Shown here one piece after another: positions 1 through 6,495 of a stretch of 18,642 nt of DNA (positions are counted from its first letter, which is position 1; each line of letters starts with the position of its first letter). Position numbers and translations under genes: made by a program. The notes beneath the pieces were generated by a model. That model was given only the letters and a program-made list of their open reading frames with translations. It was not told the DNA's origin and made no database searches. The DNA is from Acidimicrobiales bacterium. GTDB lineage: Bacteria; Actinomycetota; Acidimicrobiia; Acidimicrobiales; RAAP-2. The stretch is taken from the NCBI GenBank assembly GCA_017883125.1, contig JADGOD010000134.1, positions 1-18,642 on the forward strand, written 5' to 3'.

Positions 1-1
1 C

Positions 2-376
2 GCCTACGAGTACCTCTATCTCTCCAAGACCGTTGACGCCCAAGAGGCGCTCCGGCTCGGGATGGTCAACCGGGTGGTCCCCCGGGACCAGCTGGACGAG
101 GAGGTCGAGCTCATCGCCCATCAGATCGCCCAGGCGCCGTTGACCGTTCTGATGGGCATCAAGGCAGGCGTCAAGCGTGCGTGGGAGACGATGGGGATGC
201 GCGTCCACCTCCAGAGCCAGCTCCAGATGATGGAGATGGTCGGCCACTCCGGCGAGGTGGCCGCATGGCGGGCCGAGAACGCCGAGAAGGGCTGGGGGCC
301 GGCCCCGCGGAAGGTGGCCGAAGCGCGGGCCAAGGCGGCCGAGGACCATGTGCGCTCGAAGCGAGACCCCTCGTGA
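2..376 (+). CDS. Enoyl-CoA hydratase/isomerase family protein, 3' part
   Basis: This is the C-terminal 124 residues of a crotonase-fold protein; the 5' part lies outside the window. The reading frame is open from base 2, well before the first in-frame ATG at 62, so that ATG is internal. The visible segment 'AQEALRLGMVNRVVP' followed by D-Q-L is the typical stretch after the active site in enoyl-CoA hydratases, where the substrate pocket leads into the C-terminal helices. The tail is charged and Ala-rich. Known family members hydrate or isomerise acyl-CoA thioesters in fatty-acid, sterol or aromatic catabolism. The oxyanion-hole and catalytic Glu regions are not visible, so the exact reaction cannot be given. 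It converges on the membrane-protein gene that ends at 409. Confidence 0.85.
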   Translation, partial: AYEYLYLSKTVDAQEALRLGMVNRVVPRDQLDEEVELIAHQIAQAPLTVLMGIKAGVKRAWETMGMRVHLQSQLQMMEMVGHSGEVAAWRAENAEKGWGPAPRKVAEARAKAAEDHVRSKRDPS

Positions 377-408
377 CGCTCCTCGCTGCCTGATCAGCGG
401 TCGCGGGC

Positions 409-669
409 TCAGGCGCGCTGGTTCGGCGACGGCGCCGAGCGCCTGGCTCTGAGGACGGTTCCGACCAGCATCGCTATGACCAGGAGCGGCAGGGTCGCCG
501 CGGCGAGAGCGTTCCACCCTTCGACGACGCTCAGCAGGGCCACGACGCCCAGGGCGGCCAGCGTGCCGACGAAGAGCTCAGGGGTGTCCCCGATGAGGAA
601 GTCGTAGAAGAACCTCCCGAACCCCTGGAGGGCCCGGAGGGGCCACGACGGCGGTTCGCTCGATCCCAT
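409..669 (-). CDS. Small membrane protein, partner of the COG4280-like protein
   Basis: An 86-residue protein with two predicted membrane helices, roughly residues 33-48 and 52-72, and a basic Arg-rich C-terminus. The motif 'FFYDFLIGDTPE' near residues 21-32 resembles a conserved segment I associate with small proteins beside COG4280 membrane proteins; this is recall, not a search result. Its ATG shares one base with the upstream TGA (TGATG), so translation is very likely coupled to the larger membrane protein. That suggests a subunit or accessory in the same complex. No enzymatic motif is visible. Function unknown. Confidence 0.75.
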   Translation of the reverse strand: MGSSEPPSWPLRALQGFGRFFYDFLIGDTPELFVGTLAALGVVALLSVVEGWNALAAATLPLLVIAMLVGTVLRARRSAPSPNQRA

Positions 670-1433
670 CAGCGCGCCGCACTTCGGACCGGCGACAGCT
701 CGGTCGCCACGAGAGAGCGGACCAGCAGCCAGGCCACCACGGCGTACAGGGCGACGAAGAGCAAGATGATCGCATCGCCTCCCGGCCAGCGGATCTTCAG
801 ACCCTCGCCGACCCAGAAGGTGCCAAAGCTCACCAGCATGAGCCCCACGCCCATCTTCATGGCGTTCTCGGGAACGCCGGAGAGCTGCTTGGCCACCAGG
901 GCGCCGGCGATTCCCACGACGAGAAGCGCCACGGCAGCGGTCTCGGCGGCCAGGCCGAGCCGGTGAGCCGATGCCCCCAGGGTCAGGACCGTGATCACGA
1001 CCTCGAGGCCCTCGAGGAAGACGCCCTTGAAGGCCATGACGAATGCGAGATGGTCGCGGTCGGGCTTGTCGGCCATCGCCTCGAGCTCAGCGACCGTCTC
1101 GGCGAAGATGGCATCCTCATCGTGCTTCGCCTTGAGGCCCGCCGCCCGGAGGATGGCCTTGCGGAGCCACCCCAGACCGAAGATCAGCAAGATGCCGCCG
1201 ACGATGAGGCGCAGATCGCTGATCGGGATCCTGACCAGGGCCGGGCCGAGGAGCACCACCAGCGCGGCGAGGGCCAGCAGGGCAGCGCCGACGCCCTCGA
1301 AGGCCGAGCGCCAGCTCCGCGTCGTCCCGACGGCGATGACGATGGTGAGGGCTTCGACCATCTCCACGGCACAGGCCAGGAAGACGGCGGCGATCAGGAC
1401 GGCGTCGCTGCTGTGGACCGCCACGGCCGTCAC
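669..1433 (-). CDS. COG4280-type polytopic membrane protein with two ExxE motifs
   Basis: A 254-residue integral membrane protein with about six or seven hydrophobic segments in two similar halves. Each half has an acidic ExxE motif at the start of a helix: E24-M-V-E27 followed by ALTIVIAVG, and E141-G-L-E144 followed by VVITVL. A soluble, charged loop (about residues 98-127, with HDED) joins the halves. The pattern recalls the REXXE motifs of FTR1-type iron permeases and related transporters, so metal-ion transport is a reasonable inference, but COG4280 proteins are uncharacterised to my knowledge. The GTG start overlaps the metallophosphoesterase stop by four bases (GTGA), and the stop overlaps the next gene by one base. 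All three are therefore one transcript. Confidence 0.85.
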   Translation of the reverse strand: MTAVAVHSSDAVLIAAVFLACAVEMVEALTIVIAVGTTRSWRSAFEGVGAALLALAALVVLLGPALVRIPISDLRLIVGGILLIFGLGWLRKAILRAAGLKAKHDEDAIFAETVAELEAMADKPDRDHLAFVMAFKGVFLEGLEVVITVLTLGASAHRLGLAAETAAVALLVVGIAGALVAKQLSGVPENAMKMGVGLMLVSFGTFWVGEGLKIRWPGGDAIILLFVALYAVVAWLLVRSLVATELSPVRSAAR

Positions 1434-2254
1434 GACGGCACCTTGCGGCCCGGCGCATCCGAGGCGGCCAGCGAGACCGCGTCACGGCGCTCGTCGACCG
1501 GCACGATCATCCGGGTCCGCGTGTCGAAGACCACCGAGGACTTGGCCAGAGCCTGACGGTCGTGGGCCAGACCGACGATCGTCGCTCTGCTCGTGGCGCC
1601 CGGATCCTGCTGGTAGCGGTGGTGGATGTGCCCGTGGAAGATCCAGTCGGGCTCGGTGGCGTCCACGACGTCGCTGAGCTTCATCCGACTGAGGTACGCG
1701 TCGACGTCGGCGGGGATCCCGTAGCCCGACATCCGGATCCGTCCATGGATCTCCGACTGGAGCGGCATGTCGTGACAGAGCAGCACGTCGACCTTCCCCG
1801 TGCCGCATGCCGCAACGTCAGCGTCGGTGATCGCCTCGTCGGGCCACCACGACACCAAGGCGGTTCGAGCGATCTTGTCGAGGCTGACCGCTCCGCCCAG
1901 TGCCAGGAATGAGCAGCCGTCGAGCTCATAGCGATAGCCCCGTGGGAGATGTCGCACGCCTGGTGCGACCTCGTGGGTCCCATCGTCCCGCAACGGCATC
2001 GACAGCAGCCTGTCGAAGTTCTCGTGGTTGCCGTCGACAAAGTCGACGGGGATCCCGAACCTCTCGACCAGCAGTGCGACCTCGGCGCTGAACCGGCAGA
2101 TGGCGAGCGAGTCCCCGAGATCGAGCCACCTCCACCCGAAGCCGAAGTCACCCAGCTGGACGATCCGCGCGCAGCCATTCGCCGCCGCGGCGTCGAACGC
2201 CTGCTCGAAGAAGCCGACATTCCGGTGGCTGTCCCCGATGATCAGTACCTTCAC
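1430..2254 (-). CDS. Calcineurin-like metallophosphoesterase
   Basis: A 274-residue cytoplasmic metallophosphoesterase without a signal peptide. The five family motifs are present in order: GDSH (7-10), GDFGFG (35-40), GNHE (75-78), a CHDMP segment and GHIHHRY near the C-terminus. These supply the Asp, His and Asn ligands of the dinuclear metal centre. Family members hydrolyse phosphomonoesters, phosphodiesters or nucleotides; the substrate here cannot be deduced. The start is a GTG at 2254. It has no clear Shine-Dalgarno sequence, but TACGCT, a TAnnnT -10 match, ends seven bases upstream, so a leaderless transcript is possible. It also lies 35 bases downstream of the lipoprotein gene, so read-through is equally possible. 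The gene leads the overlapping run into the two membrane proteins. Confidence 0.9.
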   Translation of the reverse strand: MKVLIIGDSHRNVGFFEQAFDAAAANGCARIVQLGDFGFGWRWLDLGDSLAICRFSAEVALLVERFGIPVDFVDGNHENFDRLLSMPLRDDGTHEVAPGVRHLPRGYRYELDGCSFLALGGAVSLDKIARTALVSWWPDEAITDADVAACGTGKVDVLLCHDMPLQSEIHGRIRMSGYGIPADVDAYLSRMKLSDVVDATEPDWIFHGHIHHRYQQDPGATSRATIVGLAHDRQALAKSSVVFDTRTRMIVPVDERRDAVSLAASDAPGRKVPS

Positions 2255-2289
2255 CTGTCAAAGCGTAGGCATAAGCCTGCTGGCACCGA

Positions 2290-2769
2290 TCAGTAGTTGC
2301 CCGACTGGTACGCACTGCACGAGGCCTCGGCGCCGGCCGCCGGGGTGTCGATGACGGGCGACATCCCTGCTCCGGCCACCATGCAGGTCGGGGTCGATCC
2401 GCTGGTGCTCGCCGCCGACACCTTGTACTCGCTGAAGGTGGACGGATCCGTCGAGGGGACAGACGCCTTGACCTTGATCCCACGGGACTGGATCGTCTTG
2501 GTCCACGGGAGAGAGACGCCGGGCAGCTGGACGGTCTGGGCCGCGCCGAAGGCGTATGTCGTGTAGGTGATGTCGGCGGTGCCGGTGCCGATGACCGAGT
2601 ACGCCATGGGGACCGAGGAGCTCGGGGCGTACCCGAGGGTCGTCGTGGTCGTGGACCTCACCGGAGCGATCGCCGGGGTCGAGGAGCATGCCGCCGCGAG
2701 GAGCGACACGGCTACGACGGTGACGGCGATGCGGAGATGGGCGCCGAGATCACGACGGGGGTGGAGCAT
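2290..2769 (-). CDS. MmpS-like secreted lipoprotein
   Basis: A 159-residue exported lipoprotein. It has a basic N-terminus, a hydrophobic segment (about 13-27) and a lipobox LAAAC with the acylated Cys at 28. A Ser/Thr/Pro-rich linker follows to about residue 52. The rest resembles the MmpS fold: a V-x-Y or T-Y-x-x strand near 68-72, 'LPWTKTI' near 87-93, and two Cys (129 and 151) placed like the disulfide pair of mycobacterial MmpS proteins. In mycobacteria MmpS works with an MmpL (RND) exporter. No mmpL is present here and this copy is a lipoprotein rather than a single-pass membrane protein, so the same role is not assured. A TAGGAT -10 element ends six bases before the ATG, suggesting a leaderless mRNA. 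Confidence 0.75.
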   Translation of the reverse strand: MLHPRRDLGAHLRIAVTVVAVSLLAAACSSTPAIAPVRSTTTTTLGYAPSSSVPMAYSVIGTGTADITYTTYAFGAAQTVQLPGVSLPWTKTIQSRGIKVKASVPSTDPSTFSEYKVSAASTSGSTPTCMVAGAGMSPVIDTPAAGAEASCSAYQSGNY

Positions 2770-2775
2770 CAGGGA

Positions 2776-2781
2776 ATCCTA
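2776..2781 (-). promoter_or_regulatory. -10 element of a likely leaderless promoter (MmpS-like lipoprotein)
   Basis: TAGGAT on the minus strand fits the actinobacterial TAnnnT -10 consensus and ends six bases before the ATG at 2769. Transcription would then start at or next to the A of the ATG. No Shine-Dalgarno sequence precedes that ATG, which supports leaderless initiation. No convincing -35 element is visible. Confidence 0.4.
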
Positions 2782-2838
2782 CGGCTCGGCGTCGCATCGA
2801 CGCGGTCACGCCGTTGCGTGCCCGCGTCGCTCCTCACG

Positions 2839-2865
2839 ACGAGAGCGCCGAAGAGGGGCTCTCGT
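2839..2865 (-). terminator. Possible hairpin terminator after the mycofactocin-type SDR
   Basis: ACGAGAGC and GCTCTCGT form an 8-base-pair stem with an 11-base loop, about 100 bases past the stop of the SDR that reads toward it. There is no T-tract, so it is at best a weak or Rho-assisted terminator. Otherwise 2770-2961 holds no gene I can support. Confidence 0.3.
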
Positions 2866-2961
2866 GTGAGGGCGAGCACCTGTGGATCGACCTTGGTGGG
2901 TCGGGCCTTGCGGTGGCACATGGATCCGGGAGCGTTGCCGCGAGCACGACGCGCCCGAGAC

Positions 2962-3795
2962 CTAGCGGACCGCGAAGCCTGCGTCGACCGGCAACGAGAC
3001 GCCAGTGATGTACTGGGCCTGGTCGGAGACGAGGAACGCCACGGTGTTCGAGATCTCCTCCGGAGGGAGGATGTCGATGGGCAGAGCGTTCTGCATGGCC
3101 GAGATGGTGTTGGCTCCGCCCTTCATGGCCTCCTCCTGCATCGCGGCCATCGCCGCGTTCATGGTCATACCGGAGATCACGCCGGTGGGGTGGATCACGT
3201 TGACCCGGATCGAGTGCGGTGCGTACTCAGCAGCCCACTGCTTGCCAAGCCCGACGAGGCCGAACTTCGACGCGGTGTAGGCGGTGGCGGAGGCCTCGTG
3301 GCTCACCGAGGGCCGAAGGGCCGCCGTCGAGCCGGTCAGGATGATCGAGCCTCCTCGGCCACCTTCGATGATCCGCGGGGCAACCGCCCTGATCAGGTAG
3401 TAAGCGCCGCTGAGGTTGGTGTTGAGGACGTCCAGCCACGTCTGTGGCTCGTCCTCGACCGGTCCCGCGCCAAGGCGGATGATGCCCGCGTTGGAGAGGG
3501 CGATGTCGATCCGGCCGAAGGCGTCGAATCCCTCGTCGGCGACGGCCTTGACCGCGGCGGCGTCACGGACGTCGGCCTTGCGGGCGATGATCTTGCGACC
3601 CAGGCCCTCGACCAGCTTCACCGTCTCTTGGAGATCGGCGTCGTTGGCGTTCGGGTAGTTCATCGTGGGGATGTCTTCGCAGATGTCCATCCCGATGATG
3701 TCGGCTCCCTCGCTGGCCAGACGCAGTGCGTGACTGCGGCCCTGACCCCGAGCCACCCCGGTGATGATGGCGACCTTGCCCTCGGCGATACCCAT
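2962..3795 (-). CDS. Mycofactocin-coupled SDR family oxidoreductase
   Basis: A 277-residue short-chain dehydrogenase/reductase, full length for the family. The nucleotide-binding motif is TGVARGQGRSHA (12-23). An insertion of about ten residues follows the second strand, after MDIC (36-39). The active site has Ser156, Tyr173 and Lys177 (YTASK). The GQGRSHA signature plus the insertion mark the mycofactocin-associated SDR subfamily, in which NAD(H) is held non-exchangeably and electrons pass to the peptide-derived cofactor mycofactocin. The substrate is probably an alcohol or hydroxy-steroid-like compound, which is inference. An AGGAAGG sequence precedes the ATG. It is transcribed away from the unknown gene at 4291. 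No mycofactocin biosynthesis gene lies in this window. Confidence 0.88.
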   Translation of the reverse strand: MGIAEGKVAIITGVARGQGRSHALRLASEGADIIGMDICEDIPTMNYPNANDADLQETVKLVEGLGRKIIARKADVRDAAAVKAVADEGFDAFGRIDIALSNAGIIRLGAGPVEDEPQTWLDVLNTNLSGAYYLIRAVAPRIIEGGRGGSIILTGSTAALRPSVSHEASATAYTASKFGLVGLGKQWAAEYAPHSIRVNVIHPTGVISGMTMNAAMAAMQEEAMKGGANTISAMQNALPIDILPPEEISNTVAFLVSDQAQYITGVSLPVDAGFAVR

Positions 3796-4290
3796 GGTTG
3801 TCGTTTCCCTTCCTAGTGGTGATGTCTTGGCGATGGTGTGCTCGACGGCGTCGGGTGCTCAGCCCATTGCGATGCGGAACGTCTTGCGACGCTGGGTCCC
3901 GTGGAGGCCCTCAACACCAGCCGCTCGGCCAACACCGCTCCGGGTGCAGCCGCCCGATCCTCCCGTAGACGCGCGCGTCATCGATGAGCATCGCACCGCT
4001 CGGAAGATCGATGTTCTGTGCAGTCCTCATCGCCCCCCCGAGCAGCGTGTCCCGACGGGAGCCCCCTGGCGCCATCGGTTGCCTACCTGCTGCTCGGCGA
4101 ATCTATACGGTCCCGGTCACGTTGGCTACCCAAAGGGCTGAATGATCACCCCTGGGTGTGACCACCATGGGTGTCACACCCCCGTCTTACGATGACGACA
4201 CCATCCAGAGCAACCGAGGGACGTGGGCCTACGACGTTGCCGCAACCGCCCGATGAGGGAACGGTGCGAAAGCCACGCGATGGAGGATCG
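3796..4290. other. 495-base intergenic stretch between divergent genes
   Basis: No gene is clearly supported here. On the minus strand a 39-codon ORF (4030-3911) has a G-rich sequence before its ATG, and its first 25 residues look protein-like (I-D-D-A-R-V-Y-G-R). Another frame past it ends with residues T-F-R-I-A-M-G and a stop near 3864. These may be eroded gene pieces, but I cannot name a family. TATAGA/TAGATT on the minus strand near 4100-4107 could be a -10 element. The right end holds the inverted repeat listed separately. Confidence 0.5.
4154..4181. promoter_or_regulatory. Inverted repeat GGGTGTGAC-N10-GTCACACCC, probable operator
   Basis: A perfect 9-base inverted repeat with a 10-base spacer lies about 110 bases before the ATG at 4291. 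A TACGAT sequence (4188-4193), matching TAnnnT, lies seven bases downstream. The repeat would therefore sit just upstream of, or over, the -35 region of a plus-strand promoter. That suits a dimeric regulator. The GTG at 4171 lies inside the repeat and is not a plausible gene start. Confidence 0.45.
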
Positions 4291-5097
4291 ATGACGCAAC
4301 CACCAGTGCACCATGCCGACAGGGGGGCTCGAAGGGCCCTCGACGAGGGCCTCTGGGGTCTCGAAGCGAACGATGCCGCCCTCAGGGCATCGACGTCGTG
4401 GCTCATCGCCGAAGGTCTCGGAGCCGAGCTCTACGCCTTGCGCCTCCCGGCCGAAGAGGATCCGATACCAACCCCAGGGTTCGCGAGGATCCTGCACAAG
4501 GCCGAAGAGGCCCTGCGGGAGTGCACCGAGGCCTCCGATCGGATCCAGCGCCTCCTGCGCGATCCCGAGCCCACGACGGCGGTGATCGAGATGCTCGATG
4601 AGCTCGCGGAGATCGCCGAGGCGAGGGTGGACGACGTCGAGAGCTCTGCTCGACGTCTCGCCCAGCTGGCCTTCGGTGTGTCGTCCTGCCTCGCTCCCTC
4701 CGAACGGGTCGAGCGCCTCGATCGTGCCGCCTGCGCGGTCCTCTACCCCCCGATGAGCCTGTACGACCCGGTCGGTCTCGTCGACGACGGCATCGTTCTC
4801 TTCAGCCGGTCCCCCGAGGAGCTGGGGGTCGAGATCGGCGGCATCATCTGCCGGATGCTCACCGATCGTCGGGTCCAGGTGCAGATCGGCGGCATCACCC
4901 TGCAGACCGGGACCGATGGGGTGCTCCGCCTCACGACGCCAACCTCGGAGAGCACCTGGGCCTCCCCGGTTCAGGTCAGTGAGCCAGCGCGTGACGCCGT
5001 GGCCGCGCTGAGCGGGTCGATGGGATCGGACCAGGACGTCGATGCCTCTCGGCTCGAGGTGACGGTGCGCCGCTTCGATCATGTCGCTCTGCCCTGA
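4291..5097 (+). CDS. Hypothetical protein, 268 residues
   Basis: I do not recognise this protein. It is soluble, acidic and mostly helical in its first half: residues 10-140 are rich in Ala, Glu, Leu and Arg with heptad-like spacing, including a possible coiled coil around 70-130. The second half looks beta-rich, ending 'LEVTVRRFDHVALP'. There is no signal peptide or membrane segment. The frame stays open back to 4171, but the ATG at 4291 is preferred because GGAGG lies five bases before it and an operator-like repeat occupies 4154-4181. A 302-codon ORF on the opposite strand covers the same DNA but is low-complexity and His/Arg/Gly-rich, typical of a GC-driven shadow. The gene is monocistronic and converges on the Gmad2 lipoprotein gene. 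Confidence 0.7.
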   Translation: MTQPPVHHADRGARRALDEGLWGLEANDAALRASTSWLIAEGLGAELYALRLPAEEDPIPTPGFARILHKAEEALRECTEASDRIQRLLRDPEPTTAVIEMLDELAEIAEARVDDVESSARRLAQLAFGVSSCLAPSERVERLDRAACAVLYPPMSLYDPVGLVDDGIVLFSRSPEELGVEIGGIICRMLTDRRVQVQIGGITLQTGTDGVLRLTTPTSESTWASPVQVSEPARDAVAALSGSMGSDQDVDASRLEVTVRRFDHVALP

Positions 5098-5129
5098 CCG
5101 AGATCAGACGAAGCGATCGTTCAGCCAGG

Positions 5130-5150
5130 CCGCCCTCTCAGTGAGGGCGG
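5130..5150. terminator. Hairpin between convergent genes
   Basis: CCGCCCTC and GAGGGCGG pair over eight bases with a 5-base TCAGT loop. The hairpin sits 33 bases after one stop (5097) and just beyond the stop of the facing gene (5158). It is probably a bidirectional terminator, although neither strand has a strong T-tract. Confidence 0.55.
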
Positions 5151-5157
5151 AGGCCTC

Positions 5158-5847
5158 TCACGGGCCGAAGGAGATCCGGACGACGCTCGCCTCCTGGACG
5201 TTCCCGTTCTCCGCCGAGAAGGTCTCGACCACGATCGCCCCTGCCCGCTCGGAGGGTGCAGGGAACGAGAGTGACGTCGAGAAGGGCCCCATCACGCCCA
5301 TCGAGCCACCCATCCCGATCCCCTTGACCAGCGGGGTGGTCGAACCGTCCTGGCGGACCTCAAGGTTGATCGTCGCCTCAAAGGCTGTGCTCTGACCCGA
5401 GACCACGACCGGGGAGGTCACCGCCGCGAGCGCGGACGGTGACTGGATCTGGAGGTTCGGCGTCGACGCGCCGATGATCCACCACGAGTGATCGGAGGTC
5501 ACCTGACGGACGAGGACCGTCGTGATCGGCCCGCTCAGGCTCGAGCGCACCGTGACCTCGCCGGAGCGCTGATCGCCCTGCTGGAAGGGGCCCACCACCG
5601 GATCGACGAACCCGAGATACGAGATGGCGAACGACCGCGCTGCGGCCACCGGATCGGAGTATCGATCCGAGCTCCGCACGAACGGCCATATCGCCGTCGC
5701 CGGCTGGACGGCGGTCGCCTCTGACGTCGACGTCGTCGCTCCCGAGGTTGTCGTCGACGGCGAGGTCGACGTGCTCCCACACGCCGAGAGGACCAGCGCG
5801 ACCACACCAACCACCAGCACCCGTGCTCTCAGTCCCCGAGATCTCAT
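5158..5847 (-). CDS. Gmad2 immunoglobulin-like domain lipoprotein
   Basis: A 229-residue secreted lipoprotein. From the chosen ATG it has a twin-Arg-rich start (MRSRGLRARV), a hydrophobic stretch and the lipobox LSAC with Cys23, followed by a Ser/Thr-rich linker to about residue 45. A middle region with 'DPVAAARSFAISYLGF' and 'SDHSWWIIG' resembles the domain that often precedes Gmad2. The last 90 residues fit Gmad2, the immunoglobulin-like domain named from sporulation and germination proteins: 'IQSP' strand, 'SPVVVSGQST-FEATI', a Gly-rich turn, and 'VVETFSAENG'. Actinobacteria without spores carry such lipoproteins and their role is unknown. The frame stays open up to 5964, but that extension puts 39 residues before the signal peptide and overlaps a pseudogene, so I reject it. 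Confidence 0.82.
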   Translation of the reverse strand: MRSRGLRARVLVVGVVALVLSACGSTSTSPSTTTSGATTSTSEATAVQPATAIWPFVRSSDRYSDPVAAARSFAISYLGFVDPVVGPFQQGDQRSGEVTVRSSLSGPITTVLVRQVTSDHSWWIIGASTPNLQIQSPSALAAVTSPVVVSGQSTAFEATINLEVRQDGSTTPLVKGIGMGGSMGVMGPFSTSLSFPAPSERAGAIVVETFSAENGNVQEASVVRISFGP

Positions 5848-5956
5848 GCCCGAAGCATCGCAGCCTTCCACGACGTTTGGCACGCGCCCCGCTCCGGTGC
5901 TTGGTGGAGCCCACGCAAGGAGCCATCGACCCCGACGGTGAGGCCGCCGAGCCCGC

Positions 5957-6153
5957 TCAGCCACGCGTCTGGCGGCGCCGCGCTTCCTTCAGGACCTTGT
6001 CCGATGCCGTGCGGGGTAGGACGTCGATCTCGACAAGACGCTCCAGGGCCTTCTGGCGAGCCAGACCGGAGGAGGCGAACAGGTCTGCGACCTCGCCGAG
6101 CTCGAGTGAGGCGCCAGGACGGAGCGCAACGAAGGCGCAGACCCGCTCCCGAT
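5957..6153 (-). pseudogene. C-terminal remnant of an acyl-CoA ligase (AMP-binding enzyme)
   Basis: Reading the minus strand from about 6148 gives roughly 63 residues: 'ERVCAFVALRPGASLELGEV', then 'LARQKALERLVEIDVLPRTA', then SDKVLKEARRRQTRG and a TGA at 5957-5959. This is the C-terminal subdomain of ANL-superfamily ligases. The usual PRTASGK motif with the catalytic Lys is present as PRTASDK, with Asp in place of Gly. There is no start codon and the first four-fifths of the enzyme is missing. It begins exactly where the ABC ATPase fragment ends. The frame differs from that of the ABC fragment, so no fusion protein would be made. Confidence 0.6.
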
Positions 6154-6285
6154 CCCGAGGGGCCGGCGATTGCGACGACCGAGCCCTCCTCGATCGAGAG
6201 ATCGACGTTGTTCGGCGCAGAGATCACCTCTCCGCCGACGTTGTAGATCCGCGTCACTCCTGAGAGCTCGACGGTGGTGCCTCAC
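6147..6285 (-). pseudogene. N-terminal remnant of a MacB/LolD-type ABC ATPase
   Basis: The minus strand encodes G-T-T-V-E-L-S-G-V followed by 'TRIYNVGGEVISAPNNVDLS', then IEEGSVVAIAGPSGSG. That is the first 45 or so residues of an ABC ATPase of the MacB/LolD lipoprotein/macrolide exporter class, up to the Walker A motif. The sequence stops just before the Walker A Lys, where it joins the acyl-CoA ligase fragment. A GTG at 6285 with GGGGAG before it is one frame off, and an in-frame TGA (6284-6282) precedes the homologous region. The start has therefore also decayed. No permease gene accompanies it. Confidence 0.65.
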
Positions 6286-6495
6286 TGACTCCCCGCAACC
6301 GGGGATGCGGCGGCCCCAACCGATGGGACGACGCTATCCCACGAGACAGAGGATTGCGCCAATATCCTGAGCGTTCTCAGCCGTAGGACCAGCACTCAGA
6401 GGTCGTGGTGAACGGGCCCGCACCAGGCTCCGGTGGCGTCAGCCTGGTCGGCTCAGGTCGACGAGGACCGCCAGAGGTTTCGGCGGCGAGCTCGG

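Noticed and set aside
2737..3816. A 359-codon plus-strand ORF opposite the mycofactocin-type SDR
   Set aside because: Arg/Val/Gly/Asp-rich shadow sequence without motifs; the minus strand encodes a complete SDR.
3911..4030. A 39-codon minus-strand ORF upstream of the mycofactocin-type SDR
   Set aside because: It has an ATG and a G-rich upstream sequence and a protein-like start, faintly like the opening of Rieske oxygenase subunits. It is too short and its end too Trp/Cys-odd to call a gene.
4157..4178. TGTGA-N12-TCACA as a CRP/FNR site
   Set aside because: CRP-family sites have a 6-base spacer. The longer arms GGGTGTGAC/GTCACACCC fit a different dimeric regulator better.
4174..5082. A 302-codon minus-strand ORF opposite the unrecognised gene at 4291
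   Set aside because: The plus-strand gene has a GGAGG ribosome site and balanced composition. The minus translation is His/Arg/Gly-rich with no hydrophobic core, although neither strand has a known domain.
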